DNA of 64,000 bases, taken from assembly GCA_030431585.1 (NCBI GenBank), contig JAUIIQ010000002.1:25103-89102 (forward strand), read 5' to 3'. Position 1 is the first letter of the stretch. Every line of letters begins with the position of its first letter. A program made the translations under genes and the position numbers. Positions 1-10,417 of the stretch are shown here, in pieces. This DNA comes from Gammaproteobacteria bacterium. GTDB taxonomy: Bacteria > Pseudomonadota > Gammaproteobacteria > Pseudomonadales > Halieaceae. A model generated the notes under the pieces. That model saw only the letters and a program-made list of their open reading frames with translations, made no database searches and was not told where the DNA came from.

Positions 1-1338
1 CTTGAACAGGTCGCGAAGTTTTTCAACGCGCTCGCGCAACTCGCTTTCCCCCGCCAGGGTTGCATCACCTGCGCTCATGGCCAATGCAATTTCCCCCAGT
101 GCTGCAGCCAGGAAATAGTGGGTGATGGTATTGCGGTAGTAGGCGGCAGCCAACTGCTGGTCGTTGGCAATGTAGTAGACCGGAGTGCTGCCACCGTCGA
201 AGGTCTTCACCAACCTTGCACTGCGCATGGACAGGACGGCGGCATCCACCTGTTCCTCGTCCTCCAGGCTGAATCCGCTGGCCAGCGGCAGCGCTTTCTC
301 CTTTACCAGGTCCGCAATCTCTTTCGCCTGAAGAAATATCTCGCGCTTGCTCAGCGCGCGGCCATTCGCGCCAAGCAGGACCATCGCCAGAACATCTGCG
401 GATTTTATCGGGGTGATCTGTTCTATGCGGGTGCACACCTCGAAAGCAAGCCGGGTAGCCAGGCTGGGGCCCACTTCCGGATTGGTATCTGCGCCCGCTC
501 CGGGCAGGTCATTGACACCCACCGGCTCGGCAAAGCGCACATAGATCTTACCGTACGGTTCCTTCATGCCGACAATAAAATCAAAGAACCAGCGCAGCGA
601 CTCCTTGCGCTTGGGCAGGCCCTGTTGCAGTGCGACGTAGTCGTCGATCTCGGCGATGCGATCGAAGGCGATGGCAACGGGAACCAGTTTCACGTCGTGC
701 ATCTGTTCGCGTTCGCAGGCTTCCAGCACCCAGTTGAGAATACCCAGCCTGGGCGGCGAGAGTTTTCCGGTACGTGAACGGGTTCCCTCTATGGACCACG
801 TCAGCGGCAGGCGGTTGCGAATGAGATAATCGATATAGTGACGGAAAACCAGCTTGTAAACCGGATCATCCTGAAAACTGCGGCGCAGGAAGATCGCACC
901 CACGCGCCTCGCCAGCGCGCCGAAGCCGAAGAAATTCATGTTGATACCGGCGAACACCAGCGGCAGAGGCTTGAATCTGTTTTCATACAGTGAGAGCAGA
1001 AACACGAAACTGTCCATGTGGGATTTGTGCGACCACAGAAACAGCAGCAGGTGATCCTGCGACAGCTCGCGCAGTTGTTCCAGCGCTTCAACATTGATGT
1101 CCAGCTCTGGTTCGTAACTGCGCGTGTAAACGAAGCGGGCCAGTCTGGCAGCAGGGGCCAGCCAGGACTCCCGTGGTGTAGCCGCAATTTCCCGCAGGCA
1201 CTTGCGCGCATGCTTGTCTGCCTGTGCTGGTGATTTGCCGGTCGCCTGCGCCACGTCAGCAAGTTGGGCGACAAATTCTGGCTGGTCGAGCAGGGTGAAT
1301 GCCCCGTTAGCTGCCTTGTTGTGCTCTGTCGCGCTCAT
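1..1338 (-). CDS. PlsB-like glycerol-3-phosphate / 1-acylglycerol-3-phosphate acyltransferase (3' end outside window)
   Basis: Minus-strand reading frame from ATG at 1338 (MSATEHNKAANGAFTLLDQPEF...) open to the window edge; acyltransferase motifs SHKSHMD (HX4D), FLRR, EGTRSRTGK and PPRLGIL. Confidence 0.8.
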   Translation of the reverse strand, partial: MSATEHNKAANGAFTLLDQPEFVAQLADVAQATGKSPAQADKHARKCLREIAATPRESWLAPAARLARFVYTRSYEPELDINVEALEQLRELSQDHLLLFLWSHKSHMDSFVFLLSLYENRFKPLPLVFAGINMNFFGFGALARRVGAIFLRRSFQDDPVYKLVFRHYIDYLIRNRLPLTWSIEGTRSRTGKLSPPRLGILNWVLEACEREQMHDVKLVPVAIAFDRIAEIDDYVALQQGLPKRKESLRWFFDFIVGMKEPYGKIYVRFAEPVGVNDLPGAGADTNPEVGPSLATRLAFEVCTRIEQITPIKSADVLAMVLLGANGRALSKREIFLQAKEIADLVKEKALPLASGFSLEDEEQVDAAVLSMRSARLVKTFDGGSTPVYYIANDQQLAAAYYRNTITHYFLAAALGEIALAMSAGDATLAGESELRERVEKLRDLFK

Positions 1339-1347
1339 ATGCCCTGT

Positions 1348-1977
1348 TCACCTCAGGTAGCCGGCCACCGCCACAAAGTGGCACACCGACCCGACAAGAA
1401 CAAAAAAATGCCAGATACCGTGAGCGTGATTAAGCCACTGTGCCTTGTCCAACAAGTAGAACACGACCCCGGTGGTATACGCTACGCCGCCGGCGGTAAG
1501 CCAGCAGAAGCCAGCGGCGGGCAACGCGGCTCTCAGCCCTGCAATATCCAGAGAACAGGCCCAGCCCATCCCCAGGTAGATGGTCAGTTGCGCGAACTTG
1601 ACTGCGCGGCCGGACAAGAATATTTCCGAAGCAATGCCGATGATTGCCAGTGTCCAGACCAGCGCAAGAATCAACCTGCCGCTGCCGGCAGGCATGCTTA
1701 TGAGCATAAACGGTGTGTAGCTGCCGGCGATCAGCAGGTAGATTGAAATGTGGTCCAGCACTTTGAACAGCTGCTTCAGCTTTGGTGCCCGAAAACTGTG
1801 ATACAGCGTCGACATGGTGTATAGCAGGACCAGGGTCAGTCCGAAGGTGGTAAAACCGACTATGGTCATCGGGTCACCGGTCTGCACACCCAGCGCCAGC
1901 AATGCGCCCAGGGCGATCAGCGCAAAAGCTGCCCCCACCAGATGGCTGATACTGTTTAACTTTTCTCCGTAGTACAT
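1348..1977 (-). CDS. Hemolysin III family (HlyIII/PAQR-like) membrane protein
   Basis: MYYGEKLNSISHLVGAAFALIAL...STLYHSF...LDHISIYLLIAGSYTPF: typical HlyIII signature; internal ATG chosen as start. Confidence 0.85.
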   Translation of the reverse strand: MYYGEKLNSISHLVGAAFALIALGALLALGVQTGDPMTIVGFTTFGLTLVLLYTMSTLYHSFRAPKLKQLFKVLDHISIYLLIAGSYTPFMLISMPAGSGRLILALVWTLAIIGIASEIFLSGRAVKFAQLTIYLGMGWACSLDIAGLRAALPAAGFCWLTAGGVAYTTGVVFYLLDKAQWLNHAHGIWHFFVLVGSVCHFVAVAGYLR

Positions 1978-2184
1978 GGCGTCAGGTCTGCTTCCGGGCG
2001 GCCCGCCCAACGGTGATCATTGTAGTTCTTTCTGCCTGCCCCGGTAACGCATGGCGAATGCGCAGGCTCGCGTCAGTTAACGGGAGCTGAATAAAATTTG
2101 CACAATTTCCAGCCGGGTCTAGGCTTTACCCAGGCCCGCTGATGTCTGGGTAGTGTCGGGCTCAATCAATCGAGGGTAAGTAAA

Positions 2185-2949
2185 ATGAAAATAATCAGAA
2201 ACATAGCACTTGCAACATCGGTATTCGCAACCACCTGGACTTCGGGAGCACTCGCTCAGGAAGAAGCTGCCAAGCCTGCGCCAGTAGAGGCATTCTACTG
2301 CGACCTGAAGCCAGGGATGATGATGAAAGACCTCATGAAGGTGTCGGAGCGTTTCAGTAAGTGGGCCAAAAAGCACGATCCCCAGTACGCGGCCTGGATA
2401 TTGACGCCTCAGTTTGGAGAGTTTGCCGCCGGCCCGCAGTTCATCTGGTTGGGTTCTCATCCGTCGGGCGACGTGATGGGGAAAGGCCTTGACCGCTGGC
2501 AGGCTGATGGGGGCGATATTCAGGAAGATTTCAACAGCGTCATGTCATGTGCCGCCCATGGACTGGCAACGTCGGTGGAAGTACACGCGCCAGATGGTCC
2601 CCCCGAGGACGGCGTAGTCATGTTCTCTGAGTGCAGCATTGCCGACGGCGGTGACTGGAACAAGGCGATAGCGGCGCACAAGCAGTACGCCGCAGCGATG
2701 CGCGGGCTGGGCGCGAAAAACTCCAACTGGATGTTTTTCCCCATGCTTGGCGGTTCCTCAGAGCGAGATTTTGACTATTGGGCTGTTTCGACTTTCGCTA
2801 ACTGGACGCAGTTCTTCAGCGCTTACGAAATCTATGTCAATGGAGGAGGCTGGCAGAAAGGCATGGAGAGTCTGAAAGGTGCGGCAAGTTGCGCGCGGGG
2901 CTCGGCGTCTGTCTGGGATGTGAAAATGGTACACAAACCAGCGAGTTAG
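2185..2949 (+). CDS. Secreted hypothetical protein
   Basis: 254 aa ORF with N-terminal signal peptide (MKIIRNIALATSVFATTWTSGALAQ). Confidence 0.7.
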   Translation: MKIIRNIALATSVFATTWTSGALAQEEAAKPAPVEAFYCDLKPGMMMKDLMKVSERFSKWAKKHDPQYAAWILTPQFGEFAAGPQFIWLGSHPSGDVMGKGLDRWQADGGDIQEDFNSVMSCAAHGLATSVEVHAPDGPPEDGVVMFSECSIADGGDWNKAIAAHKQYAAAMRGLGAKNSNWMFFPMLGGSSERDFDYWAVSTFANWTQFFSAYEIYVNGGGWQKGMESLKGAASCARGSASVWDVKMVHKPAS

Positions 2950-2958
2950 ATGCGTTTT

Positions 2959-3002
2959 CCTGGCAGGAATTGTCCCGTGTTTACGAGGGTGTTCCTGTCA
3001 GG
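2959..3002. terminator. Possible bidirectional terminator hairpin between convergent genes
   Basis: cctggcaggaa (2959-2969) pairs with ttcctgtcagg (2992-3002), one G.U pair; 22-nt loop; no clear U-tract. Confidence 0.3.
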
Positions 3003-4218
3003 AGGCTTCAGGACGCAGGCCCATGTCCCGCAGGGAATCGTCGGTCCAGCTGATAGCTTCGGCATAAAGTTTTGCCACCGTCCCGGTGTCCAGCGTGCCG
3101 CACGCGATCACAAGTTCGCTGCCAGATGCGATATCTTTGGCACAGCGCAGGACTTCACCGCGCACGCCCTTCTCAGATATAAGCGCCGCCTTCATTTCGC
3201 TGGTGAGCGCCAGTTGCTTGAGGATGGTTTCCAGTCTGGTGTCCATCAGGGAATCAAGGATGGAAAACAGGCCGACGGTGAAGAAGCTGTCCGGATCGTC
3301 CTCTCCGAGATGCTGCCCCAGTAGCTCGCAGAGTTTTGCGCGCACCAGGGCCAGAGTGATCAATTCGCTGGGCTTTTCATCCACGCTGGCCATCATGTAC
3401 AGGATTGCCCATTGGCGAATGGTGTTGCGGCCAAGATAAACAATAGCCTCGCGAATAGACTCCAGGCGGCGCGTCAGGCCATTGGCTACCGAGTTGGCGT
3501 AGCTCAGGGTTTTTACCCCCAGCGCCACGTCGCGACTGACCAGCTGATGCAAGTCCTCGATATCAGACTCCGGGTCGTTGACCTGGGCCAGCAATTGCAA
3601 CAGCGCAAGTTTGTTGGCATTCATTCGCCGCCCGCTGATGATTTTGGGTTTGGCGAAGAAGTAACCCTGGAAATAGTCCACGCCCATGGCGCTGAGCGCA
3701 TCAAACTCTTCGGGCGTCTCCACTTTTTCCGCCAGAATCTTGCAATCGTAGCGGCGCAGACGTTCGATGGTCGGGGCCCACTGCTCCCGTGGCAGCTCCA
3801 TGATGTCGAGCTTCACTGTGTCCACCATCGGTAACACCTGGTCATAATCTGGATGATCTACAAAATCATCCAGAGCCAGGGTAAAGCCTCGCCGGTGAAG
3901 GGATTTGATACCGGTGATCGTTGCCTCGTTGAGGGTGATGGTTTCCAGTAACTCCAGTACCACCCCGCGAGGTGATATGGGTATCAGCTCGGGCTCCGCG
4001 AGAAATTGCTGGGGGAGATTGATGAACCCCAAATGCCCGCCAGTCAGTTTGTCCAGACCGATTTCGGCGCTGGTAGTAATAACGTCAGCCGTGGCCTGGT
4101 TTTCGTCCAGGCTGGCCGGTGCCGCATTTTCATTGGAGTCGCGAAACAACAGCTCGTAGGCAAACAGTTGCACGTTCCTGTCGAAGATGGGCTGTCTGGC
4201 GAGGAAGTAGGGGGTCAC
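2998..4218 (-). CDS. EAL-HDOD domain signalling protein (YuxH/CdgJ-like)
   Basis: Degenerate EAL (YELLFRD, LALDDF, VKLDI, AEKVET, FQGYFFAKP) followed by an HDOD domain. Confidence 0.88.
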   Translation of the reverse strand: MTPYFLARQPIFDRNVQLFAYELLFRDSNENAAPASLDENQATADVITTSAEIGLDKLTGGHLGFINLPQQFLAEPELIPISPRGVVLELLETITLNEATITGIKSLHRRGFTLALDDFVDHPDYDQVLPMVDTVKLDIMELPREQWAPTIERLRRYDCKILAEKVETPEEFDALSAMGVDYFQGYFFAKPKIISGRRMNANKLALLQLLAQVNDPESDIEDLHQLVSRDVALGVKTLSYANSVANGLTRRLESIREAIVYLGRNTIRQWAILYMMASVDEKPSELITLALVRAKLCELLGQHLGEDDPDSFFTVGLFSILDSLMDTRLETILKQLALTSEMKAALISEKGVRGEVLRCAKDIASGSELVIACGTLDTGTVAKLYAEAISWTDDSLRDMGLRPEAS

Positions 4219-4356
4219 GTCCGCAGCCTGTTCATATGATGTCTCAGCATAGTGGTTCCTATGGTGTTTCCAGCGGGCCTTTTTTACAAGGCGCCTGCTG
4301 TGATCGCGCTCACAAATATGGCACCGAGGCAGGTTGAAACCGCTGCTGCGCGGACA

Positions 4357-4692
4357 TCAGGGCGATTGGATGCGTCTGGCGATCAGTCCAATACCGTGGA
4401 ATAGCGTGATGGGGATGAAGAAGCAGGCAAGAAACAGGGGCCCGTTGAAGTCGAGTTCAACCTGGTACTGTGGTGCTCCGCCGGGCGAGGCCAAAGCCTC
4501 CCCTGCTTGCCCGGTGGCAGTTGCGGGCGGGGCAGCCACTATATTCACGTGGCGATTGATGAATGGGCTCAGTATGTCGCGCTTGAGGGGATCCCGGTCC
4601 AGGCTGTGCCACTCGACCAGGGTAATAAAGGAAAGCATGACGGCCCAGACGACGCTGAAATGGGCGGCACGGCTAAAAGCTGCGTGATTCAT
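4357..4692 (-). CDS. Small hypothetical membrane protein
   Basis: 111 aa ORF with two hydrophobic segments. Confidence 0.5.
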   Translation of the reverse strand: MNHAAFSRAAHFSVVWAVMLSFITLVEWHSLDRDPLKRDILSPFINRHVNIVAAPPATATGQAGEALASPGGAPQYQVELDFNGPLFLACFFIPITLFHGIGLIARRIQSP

Positions 4693-5009
4693 GTGCGTCG
4701 ATCACCCGGCGGTTGGTTGAATTCAGGCGCAGTATTGCCTTTTCCTGCCACATTTGCCACCCGGCGGAGGGCGTCAGCCATGGCACAGATGGGGCTGTGG
4801 GCTAATCCAGTGCAGTCGCCATGGATTATCTCCAGTATTTGTCGATTTTTTCTTTTTCCTCGCCCGCGCCTGGCGTAGCTTAACTCCAGAGTACGTGGCT
4901 AGCCAAAATCCTGTTGCACCGGGAGTCCGCGCACCCCCCTTTATTTCGGGGCGTGCGGATCATGCCTCGCTGGAAGCGTCATCTTGTTTGAGACTATTGG
5001 AATGCATTC

Positions 5010-5873
5010 GTGAATAACTGTGTGAACTCCTCGTTTGAATTTGTGAAACAGCTTGGCCAGGAGCTGGCCAGTAACGATTTTGACCTGCCTCCTTTTCCTG
5101 ACACAGCGCTGCGCGTGCAGGACGCGCTGCGTGACCCCGACGTCGACATCAACAGGCTGGGGCTTATTATCATGTCCGAGCCGACGCTCGCGGCCCGGCT
5201 ATTGCGCATGGCCAATTCAGTCATGATGCGCCGCAGCGGTACGATGGAGATCACTGACATCAATACGGCCATCTCCAGAATTGGCTTGACGATGGTGCAG
5301 AACGCGGCAGTGTCGTTTGCCGCCCGTGAAGCATTTACAACGGCCGCTGGCAGTGCCATGCAGGAGCGCCTCGAGCGATTGCGCCGGCACAGTGTAAAGG
5401 TGGCTGCATTCGCCTACATGCTGGGCCGCAAGGCAGATTACATTGGCAAGGCTGACGAGGCGATGTTGGCGGGCCTGCTTCACTCTGTGGGTAAGTTCTA
5501 CATCCTGACTCGCGCGGAGAGCTTCCCTGAGCTTTTCGCCGACGAGGCCGCACTGGACGAGCTGATTGCGCAGTGGCACAGCGGTGTAGGCCGGGCTATT
5601 GTCGAGTCCTGGGGTTTTCCTGAGAGCATCGCCCTGGCCGTTGATGAGCATGAGCTACTGGAGCGTGGCGACATGGACGCGGCTGATGTGACCGACCTGG
5701 TACTGGTTGCCAATCTGCTGGCAACGTTTCCTGACGAAGAACACGGCCGCTGGGAGGAGTTGCACGGCCTGCCGTCTCTGGCGCGCATGAACCTGGAGGG
5801 TGAGTCGTTACAAGCCCTGGTTGAATCTTCCCGGGAAGACGTAGCGTCGATGGTCTCAGCGATGACCGGTTAA
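5010..5873 (+). CDS. HDOD domain-containing protein
   Basis: GTG start; LPPFPDTALRVQDALRDPDVDINRLGLIIMSEPTLAARLLRMANS...: HDOD motif. Confidence 0.85.
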   Translation: MNNCVNSSFEFVKQLGQELASNDFDLPPFPDTALRVQDALRDPDVDINRLGLIIMSEPTLAARLLRMANSVMMRRSGTMEITDINTAISRIGLTMVQNAAVSFAAREAFTTAAGSAMQERLERLRRHSVKVAAFAYMLGRKADYIGKADEAMLAGLLHSVGKFYILTRAESFPELFADEAALDELIAQWHSGVGRAIVESWGFPESIALAVDEHELLERGDMDAADVTDLVLVANLLATFPDEEHGRWEELHGLPSLARMNLEGESLQALVESSREDVASMVSAMTG

Positions 5874-5935
5874 CCTTCCCGGCCCCAGGGTGCGTGTCTC
5901 ATTCGCTATGCATGTCATGCCGCCCGGCTATCCTC

Positions 5936-6367
5936 TCAGCCAGCCCATATCACCAAGCCCGCTCGTATCACCAGGCTGATCAGGATTATTGACGAGAGGA
6001 AAAACAGCACAAAGCGCACTTCAATTTTATTCCATAGCGTTTGTTGCAAGGTGTGCAAGACGCGCAAGCCGACGTAGCACCATGCCAGCGTGGCGTTCAA
6101 ACCTTCTCCTGCTCCCAGCAGGGCCAGGGTCAGTGCCACGGCATAGAACAGGGTGGGCTGCTCCAGCAAGTGATTGTAGTTGTCAGCTTTCCAGCGCACC
6201 CGCGGTGGCAGCTCTGCCATCTGTTGACCCTTGGGAAGATCGGGGTCCAGCTTCATACCCGCTCGCTTGATCGCGGGTATGCGTGTGATGTACATCCACG
6301 CCCACACAATACAGGTAAGCATTAACAGTGCCGTCACCGGCGCCAGTATTTCAGTTGAGGCTTGCAT
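5936..6367 (-). CDS. MAPEG family membrane protein
   Basis: RVRWKADNYNHLLEQPTLFYAVAL...WCYVGLRVLHTL: MAPEG-like pattern. Confidence 0.8.
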   Translation of the reverse strand: MQASTEILAPVTALLMLTCIVWAWMYITRIPAIKRAGMKLDPDLPKGQQMAELPPRVRWKADNYNHLLEQPTLFYAVALTLALLGAGEGLNATLAWCYVGLRVLHTLQQTLWNKIEVRFVLFFLSSIILISLVIRAGLVIWAG

Positions 6368-6556
6368 AGATCACTCCCAGCGGTTTCTTCATGGCTCCCA
6401 GGCGTGACGTGTGAGGTGCAGAGTCATCCCGGCCTTATGATTAAAATTGTCAGTCAGCGACATATTACATGGCTCTAGCGGACATTGCAGAACTGAAGTG
6501 CCACTGCTTCAATGTCGGGCAATTGGACGGGCAGTTACACAATCGGGGAGAGAAAA

Positions 6557-7474
6557 ATGTTGAAGAATCAGCGGGTGCTGGTGACGGGTGCGACGGGGCA
6601 GGTTGCCCGGCCGATCGTCGAGCAGCTCGATAGCAGCAATGAAGTCTGGGCAGCAGCCCGATTTTCCGATGCCAAGGCAAAAGCAGAGCTTGAGGCCAGG
6701 GGTATCAACACAGTCCGGTTCACGATGGGAGAGGCGGATTTATCCTATCTGCCGGATGTCGACTATGTGATTCACTGCGCTGTCAACGTTGCCCCCGACA
6801 CCACTGACCAGGCGTTGACAGACAATGCGGAGGGAACCGGCTTTCTGATGAAGCGCTACCGCGACGCCAGGGCTTTCTTCCACATGTCTTCCGATTCTGT
6901 CTACCGCGACAACCCGGACCCCAAAGCAGTCATCGACGAAGCGTCCACATTGGGTGGCTACTCAACGTACGCACCTCACTATGCCATGAGCAAGCTGGCT
7001 GCCGAGGGCGTCGTTCGTTACCTTGCCCGTGACTTGCAGTTGCCAACGGTCATAGCACGCCTGGACGTGGCCTATGGTTTGTGTGGCCACGGTGGCGTGC
7101 CAACAGCCCTGTTGCAGATGATGCGTGCGGGTATGGCCTACACTCGCAAAAGCAATGGCGAGAGTTATTGCTGCCCCATTCACGAAGACGACATTGTTCG
7201 GCAGGTCCAGGGTTTGTTGGAGCATGCTTCTGTTCCGGCTCTGGTCGTCAACCTGGGCGGTGATGAGGTTGTGTCTGTTGAGGAAATGATCCGCTTCATT
7301 GAGTCACTCACCGGGCAGACCATGACCATTGAGGAGGCCGACCTGGCTACCTGGCAGATGAAAATTGTGGATGCAACACGCAGAAAAGCGCTCGCAGGGC
7401 CCTGCACGGTGTCCTGGCAGGAAGGTATACGCAGCGTACTTGAGCAGCGTTTCCCGGGCAGCGTCAGACAATGA
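6557..7474 (+). CDS. NAD-dependent epimerase/dehydratase (extended SDR)
   Basis: MLKNQRVLVTGATGQVARPIVEQL Rossmann motif; YAMSK catalytic motif. Confidence 0.82.
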   Translation: MLKNQRVLVTGATGQVARPIVEQLDSSNEVWAAARFSDAKAKAELEARGINTVRFTMGEADLSYLPDVDYVIHCAVNVAPDTTDQALTDNAEGTGFLMKRYRDARAFFHMSSDSVYRDNPDPKAVIDEASTLGGYSTYAPHYAMSKLAAEGVVRYLARDLQLPTVIARLDVAYGLCGHGGVPTALLQMMRAGMAYTRKSNGESYCCPIHEDDIVRQVQGLLEHASVPALVVNLGGDEVVSVEEMIRFIESLTGQTMTIEEADLATWQMKIVDATRRKALAGPCTVSWQEGIRSVLEQRFPGSVRQ

Positions 7475-7609
7475 CGTGCGACGACACGTAACGCACGGAA
7501 TCAGCACAAATCGGTGTGTTCGTCAGCCGGGCGCAATCTGTGCCCGCAGGGTGAGCAAGCCGCCAGCGTAACGTAAGCGAGCAAAACAAAGAACCCGAGG
7601 AAACAGAGT

Positions 7610-8422
7610 ATGCCTTATCACGACATCAGTCTGCACATTGAGGACGGCGTTGCTTTGCTGACGTTTGAGCGACCCGAGCAGCTGAACGTGTTTACCGGCT
7701 CAATGATTGACGAACTGGGTGATGCCTACCAGCGCTGCGACGCTGACGATGCTGTGCGCGTCCTGGTTGTGACCGGTTCAGGGAAAGCCTTCTGTGCCGG
7801 AATGGACATGAGTGGCGGCGGTGAAACCTTCGGTGGCCACGCCGAGACAGATTTCAGCTCCTGTCCACTGAGTATGCAGGCATGGGAGGTACGGAAACCG
7901 GTTATCGCCGCCTGCAATGGTCATGCAATTGGTGTTGGTCTGGGAATTGCCGCCCAATGTGACATGCGGGTGCTGGCTGCAGAGGGGAAATACGGCTTTG
8001 TGCAGAACCGACGCGGGGTGGTGGCCGACTTCGCCATCGAACAGGTACTGCCGCGTCTCATCGGCTTTGAGCGGGCCTTTGAGATGATTGTTCGCGGTGT
8101 GAGGATCAGCGGCCTTGAGGCGGCGGAATGGGGCCTGGCCGGTCGCGTTGAGCCGGGGGAAAAGGTTCTCGCAACGGCTTTGGACATCGCCCGCGACATG
8201 GCGGTGAATTGCTCCCCGCTGGTTATGGGTTTGCACAAGCGGCTGCTGTGGCGGGCGCCCGACATGGGATTGGGCGAATTCGTCGATCTTGAAACCCGGG
8301 CGTTAAAGCACAGCATGGGGGGCGCAGACGCCGTCGAGGGCGGTCTGGCGTTTTTTGAGAAACGTTCACCTCAGTGGTCATCGAGCGTAGCAGCAGACTG
8401 GCCGGCCTGGATGGACGAGTAA
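7610..8422 (+). CDS. Enoyl-CoA hydratase/isomerase family protein
   Basis: LTFERPEQLNVFT..., VVTGSGKAFCAGMDMSGGG, RRGVVADFAIEQVLPRLIG: crotonase fold. Confidence 0.88.
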   Translation: MPYHDISLHIEDGVALLTFERPEQLNVFTGSMIDELGDAYQRCDADDAVRVLVVTGSGKAFCAGMDMSGGGETFGGHAETDFSSCPLSMQAWEVRKPVIAACNGHAIGVGLGIAAQCDMRVLAAEGKYGFVQNRRGVVADFAIEQVLPRLIGFERAFEMIVRGVRISGLEAAEWGLAGRVEPGEKVLATALDIARDMAVNCSPLVMGLHKRLLWRAPDMGLGEFVDLETRALKHSMGGADAVEGGLAFFEKRSPQWSSSVAADWPAWMDE

Positions 8423-8445
8423 CGTTACGCTGCGCAGGTCGGGAG

Positions 8446-9369
8446 CTAGCTTTCTGCACCGCCAGCGGTGGCAGCCTGGCGTCTTAGCACGCGCGCTCTT
8501 TTGTCTTCTCCATCGTGGCTCCAGCCCGGCGCCAGCAGCAGATAGCGCCAGCGTTCTGACCAGCGCCTGGAGCGTTTCCAGTCCCGCCATATCGACTGAT
8601 ACTCGTGGGTGGCAACGTCTACGGGTCGATACGATGTGATGTTTGAAGTGAGTCCATAGCAGGGCTTCTCCCCGGGTACTTCCTCTGAAAACGAGCCGAA
8701 GATGCGGTCCCAGATAATCAGGATGCCGCCATGGTTGCAATCCAGATAGCGCACATTGGATGCATGGTGCACCCGGTGGTGGGAGGGCGTGTTGAACACG
8801 AATTCCAGGGCGGCCGGCAGGCGCCCGATGAGCTCTGTGTGTATCCAGAACTGGTAAAACAGGTTCAGCGCCATCATGGTGAAGATCATAAGGGGGTCAA
8901 AGCCCAGCAGCGGCAGCGGCAGCCAGAAGAGGAACTTGTGCAGTCTTTCGCCAACTCCCTGGCGCAGTGCGGTGGCGAAGTTCATCCTGATCGCCGAATG
9001 GTGGGTGACGTGGCCTGCCCAGAATAATCTGACCTCGTGGTTGAGGCGGTGGAACCAGTAGTAGACAAAATCGTCCAGCACCAGAAGTAGTGCCCAGGCC
9101 CACCACTGGCGTTGTACAACATCTCGCAGGGGGCTCCATTCGTGCAGGTAGTAGAAGATAACGAACGCGCCCAGCTTGGGTAGAAACTCCACAAAGGGGG
9201 TGAAGAACATCATCCAGAACGATGCCCTGGTATCCCGTGCCTCATATAGCGCCAGCCGGCGTCTGCGGCTGTAGCCGTACTCAAGAGCTACTGCCAGCAG
9301 GAATACCGGGACAAAGAAGTAGAGTAACTTGTCATTGCTAAAATCGCTGAAAATTTGCGCGAACGTCAC
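8446..9369 (-). CDS. Sterol desaturase / fatty acid hydroxylase family protein
   Basis: His-box motifs HRLNHE, HVTHHS, HHRVHHASN. Confidence 0.88.
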   Translation of the reverse strand: MTFAQIFSDFSNDKLLYFFVPVFLLAVALEYGYSRRRRLALYEARDTRASFWMMFFTPFVEFLPKLGAFVIFYYLHEWSPLRDVVQRQWWAWALLLVLDDFVYYWFHRLNHEVRLFWAGHVTHHSAIRMNFATALRQGVGERLHKFLFWLPLPLLGFDPLMIFTMMALNLFYQFWIHTELIGRLPAALEFVFNTPSHHRVHHASNVRYLDCNHGGILIIWDRIFGSFSEEVPGEKPCYGLTSNITSYRPVDVATHEYQSIWRDWKRSRRWSERWRYLLLAPGWSHDGEDKRARVLRRQAATAGGAES

Positions 9370-9526
9370 AGCATTTCATCCGTACTCGTGGGGTCAGGGC
9401 CCGCTGCCAATATTGTCTTAATAAATCCGGCTGTGCACACCGGGAGGCAGGGCACACGCAGGTGTGCCGGCGCAGGGGCAGCTCCCCGGGTGAACTGCTG
9501 CCGCAGTGGAAGCGTACTATTACGGT

Positions 9527-9691
9527 ATGAATAAAACCAGTTTACCCAGCAAAGTCTGCCCGGTGTGTGAGCGCTCGTTTGACTGGCGTCGCAAGTGGCG
9601 TTTGAACTGGGCCGATGTAATCTACTGCTCGGAGCGCTGCCGTCGCAGCAGGGTTCGCCCGCTGCGGAAAAAGAGCGAGATGCGAAAGTAA
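9527..9691 (+). CDS. DUF2256 family small zinc-binding-like protein
   Basis: [34 protein letters not shown]: paired CxxC motifs. Confidence 0.78.
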   Translation: MNKTSLPSKVCPVCERSFDWRRKWRLNWADVIYCSERCRRSRVRPLRKKSEMRK

Positions 9692-10362
9692 TGGCGTCTG
9701 GAGTGGGCGCAGCCACAGCTTTAACCAGGCGGGAGTCAGGCGCACCGAATCCCCAGGGGAAGGCCGCCCTGCCTCTGCTTGGCGAGCTGCAGGCCTGGCG
9801 CGACGTTGCAACCAATGCCAGCACACCTGAGCAGGTCATGGTGAGCTATCTGTGCAGTCTGCTGGTGCTATCGTCGGAGTTCAGCTTCAAGCCAGTGCCC
9901 TGTACCGACTACCATCTTTACTATCGGGCCGAGCGCTGGAGCCTTTCGCTCATCGCCCCTCAGGAATGGCGTCCGGCTCGTTGGCGGGAGTATGCCGGGC
10001 GCTGTCAGTTGCAGCGGGACGCTACCTGGCGAATCACTCCCGCTGCCGATATGGCGGGAAACAAGCCCCTGTGTGACGCCTTGATCGCATTCGAAGAGGC
10101 CTTTCGTGAACGCTTCCTGACTGCTGACAACGTTGCGGACGACCTGCCGCATTATGAAGCAGCTCTGCCTTACCATCGCAGGGTTCTGGCATCGGCTTTG
10201 GCAAGTGCTGTGGCGCGTTCGCTGGGCCAGCTGGGCCTGGGCCACGCCAGCGGCAGGGAACTGCTGCCCAGGTTGACAGGACTGCAGGCGATTGCGCCTC
10301 CAACCACAGTTGGCGAGGCTCACCCGGGTGCCTACCGCGCTTGTCCTGTTGGCGCTCCATAG
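9691..10362 (+). CDS. Hypothetical protein, translationally coupled to DUF2256 ORF
   Basis: ORF open from ATG at 9691 that overlaps the upstream TAA (TAATG); contains NPQGKAALPLLGELQAWRDV. Confidence 0.6.
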   Translation: MASGVGAATALTRRESGAPNPQGKAALPLLGELQAWRDVATNASTPEQVMVSYLCSLLVLSSEFSFKPVPCTDYHLYYRAERWSLSLIAPQEWRPARWREYAGRCQLQRDATWRITPAADMAGNKPLCDALIAFEEAFRERFLTADNVADDLPHYEAALPYHRRVLASALASAVARSLGQLGLGHASGRELLPRLTGLQAIAPPTTVGEAHPGAYRACPVGAP

Positions 10363-10417
10363 CCGACAGATGTGCTATGGTGCTTTGCTAATTCATAGCG
10401 CCATGTGGAGCCCGAAA

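Noticed and set aside
118-777. Plus-strand 219-aa ORF at the left edge
   Set aside because: Overlaps the minus-strand acyltransferase frame, which carries conserved catalytic motifs; the plus-strand product has none
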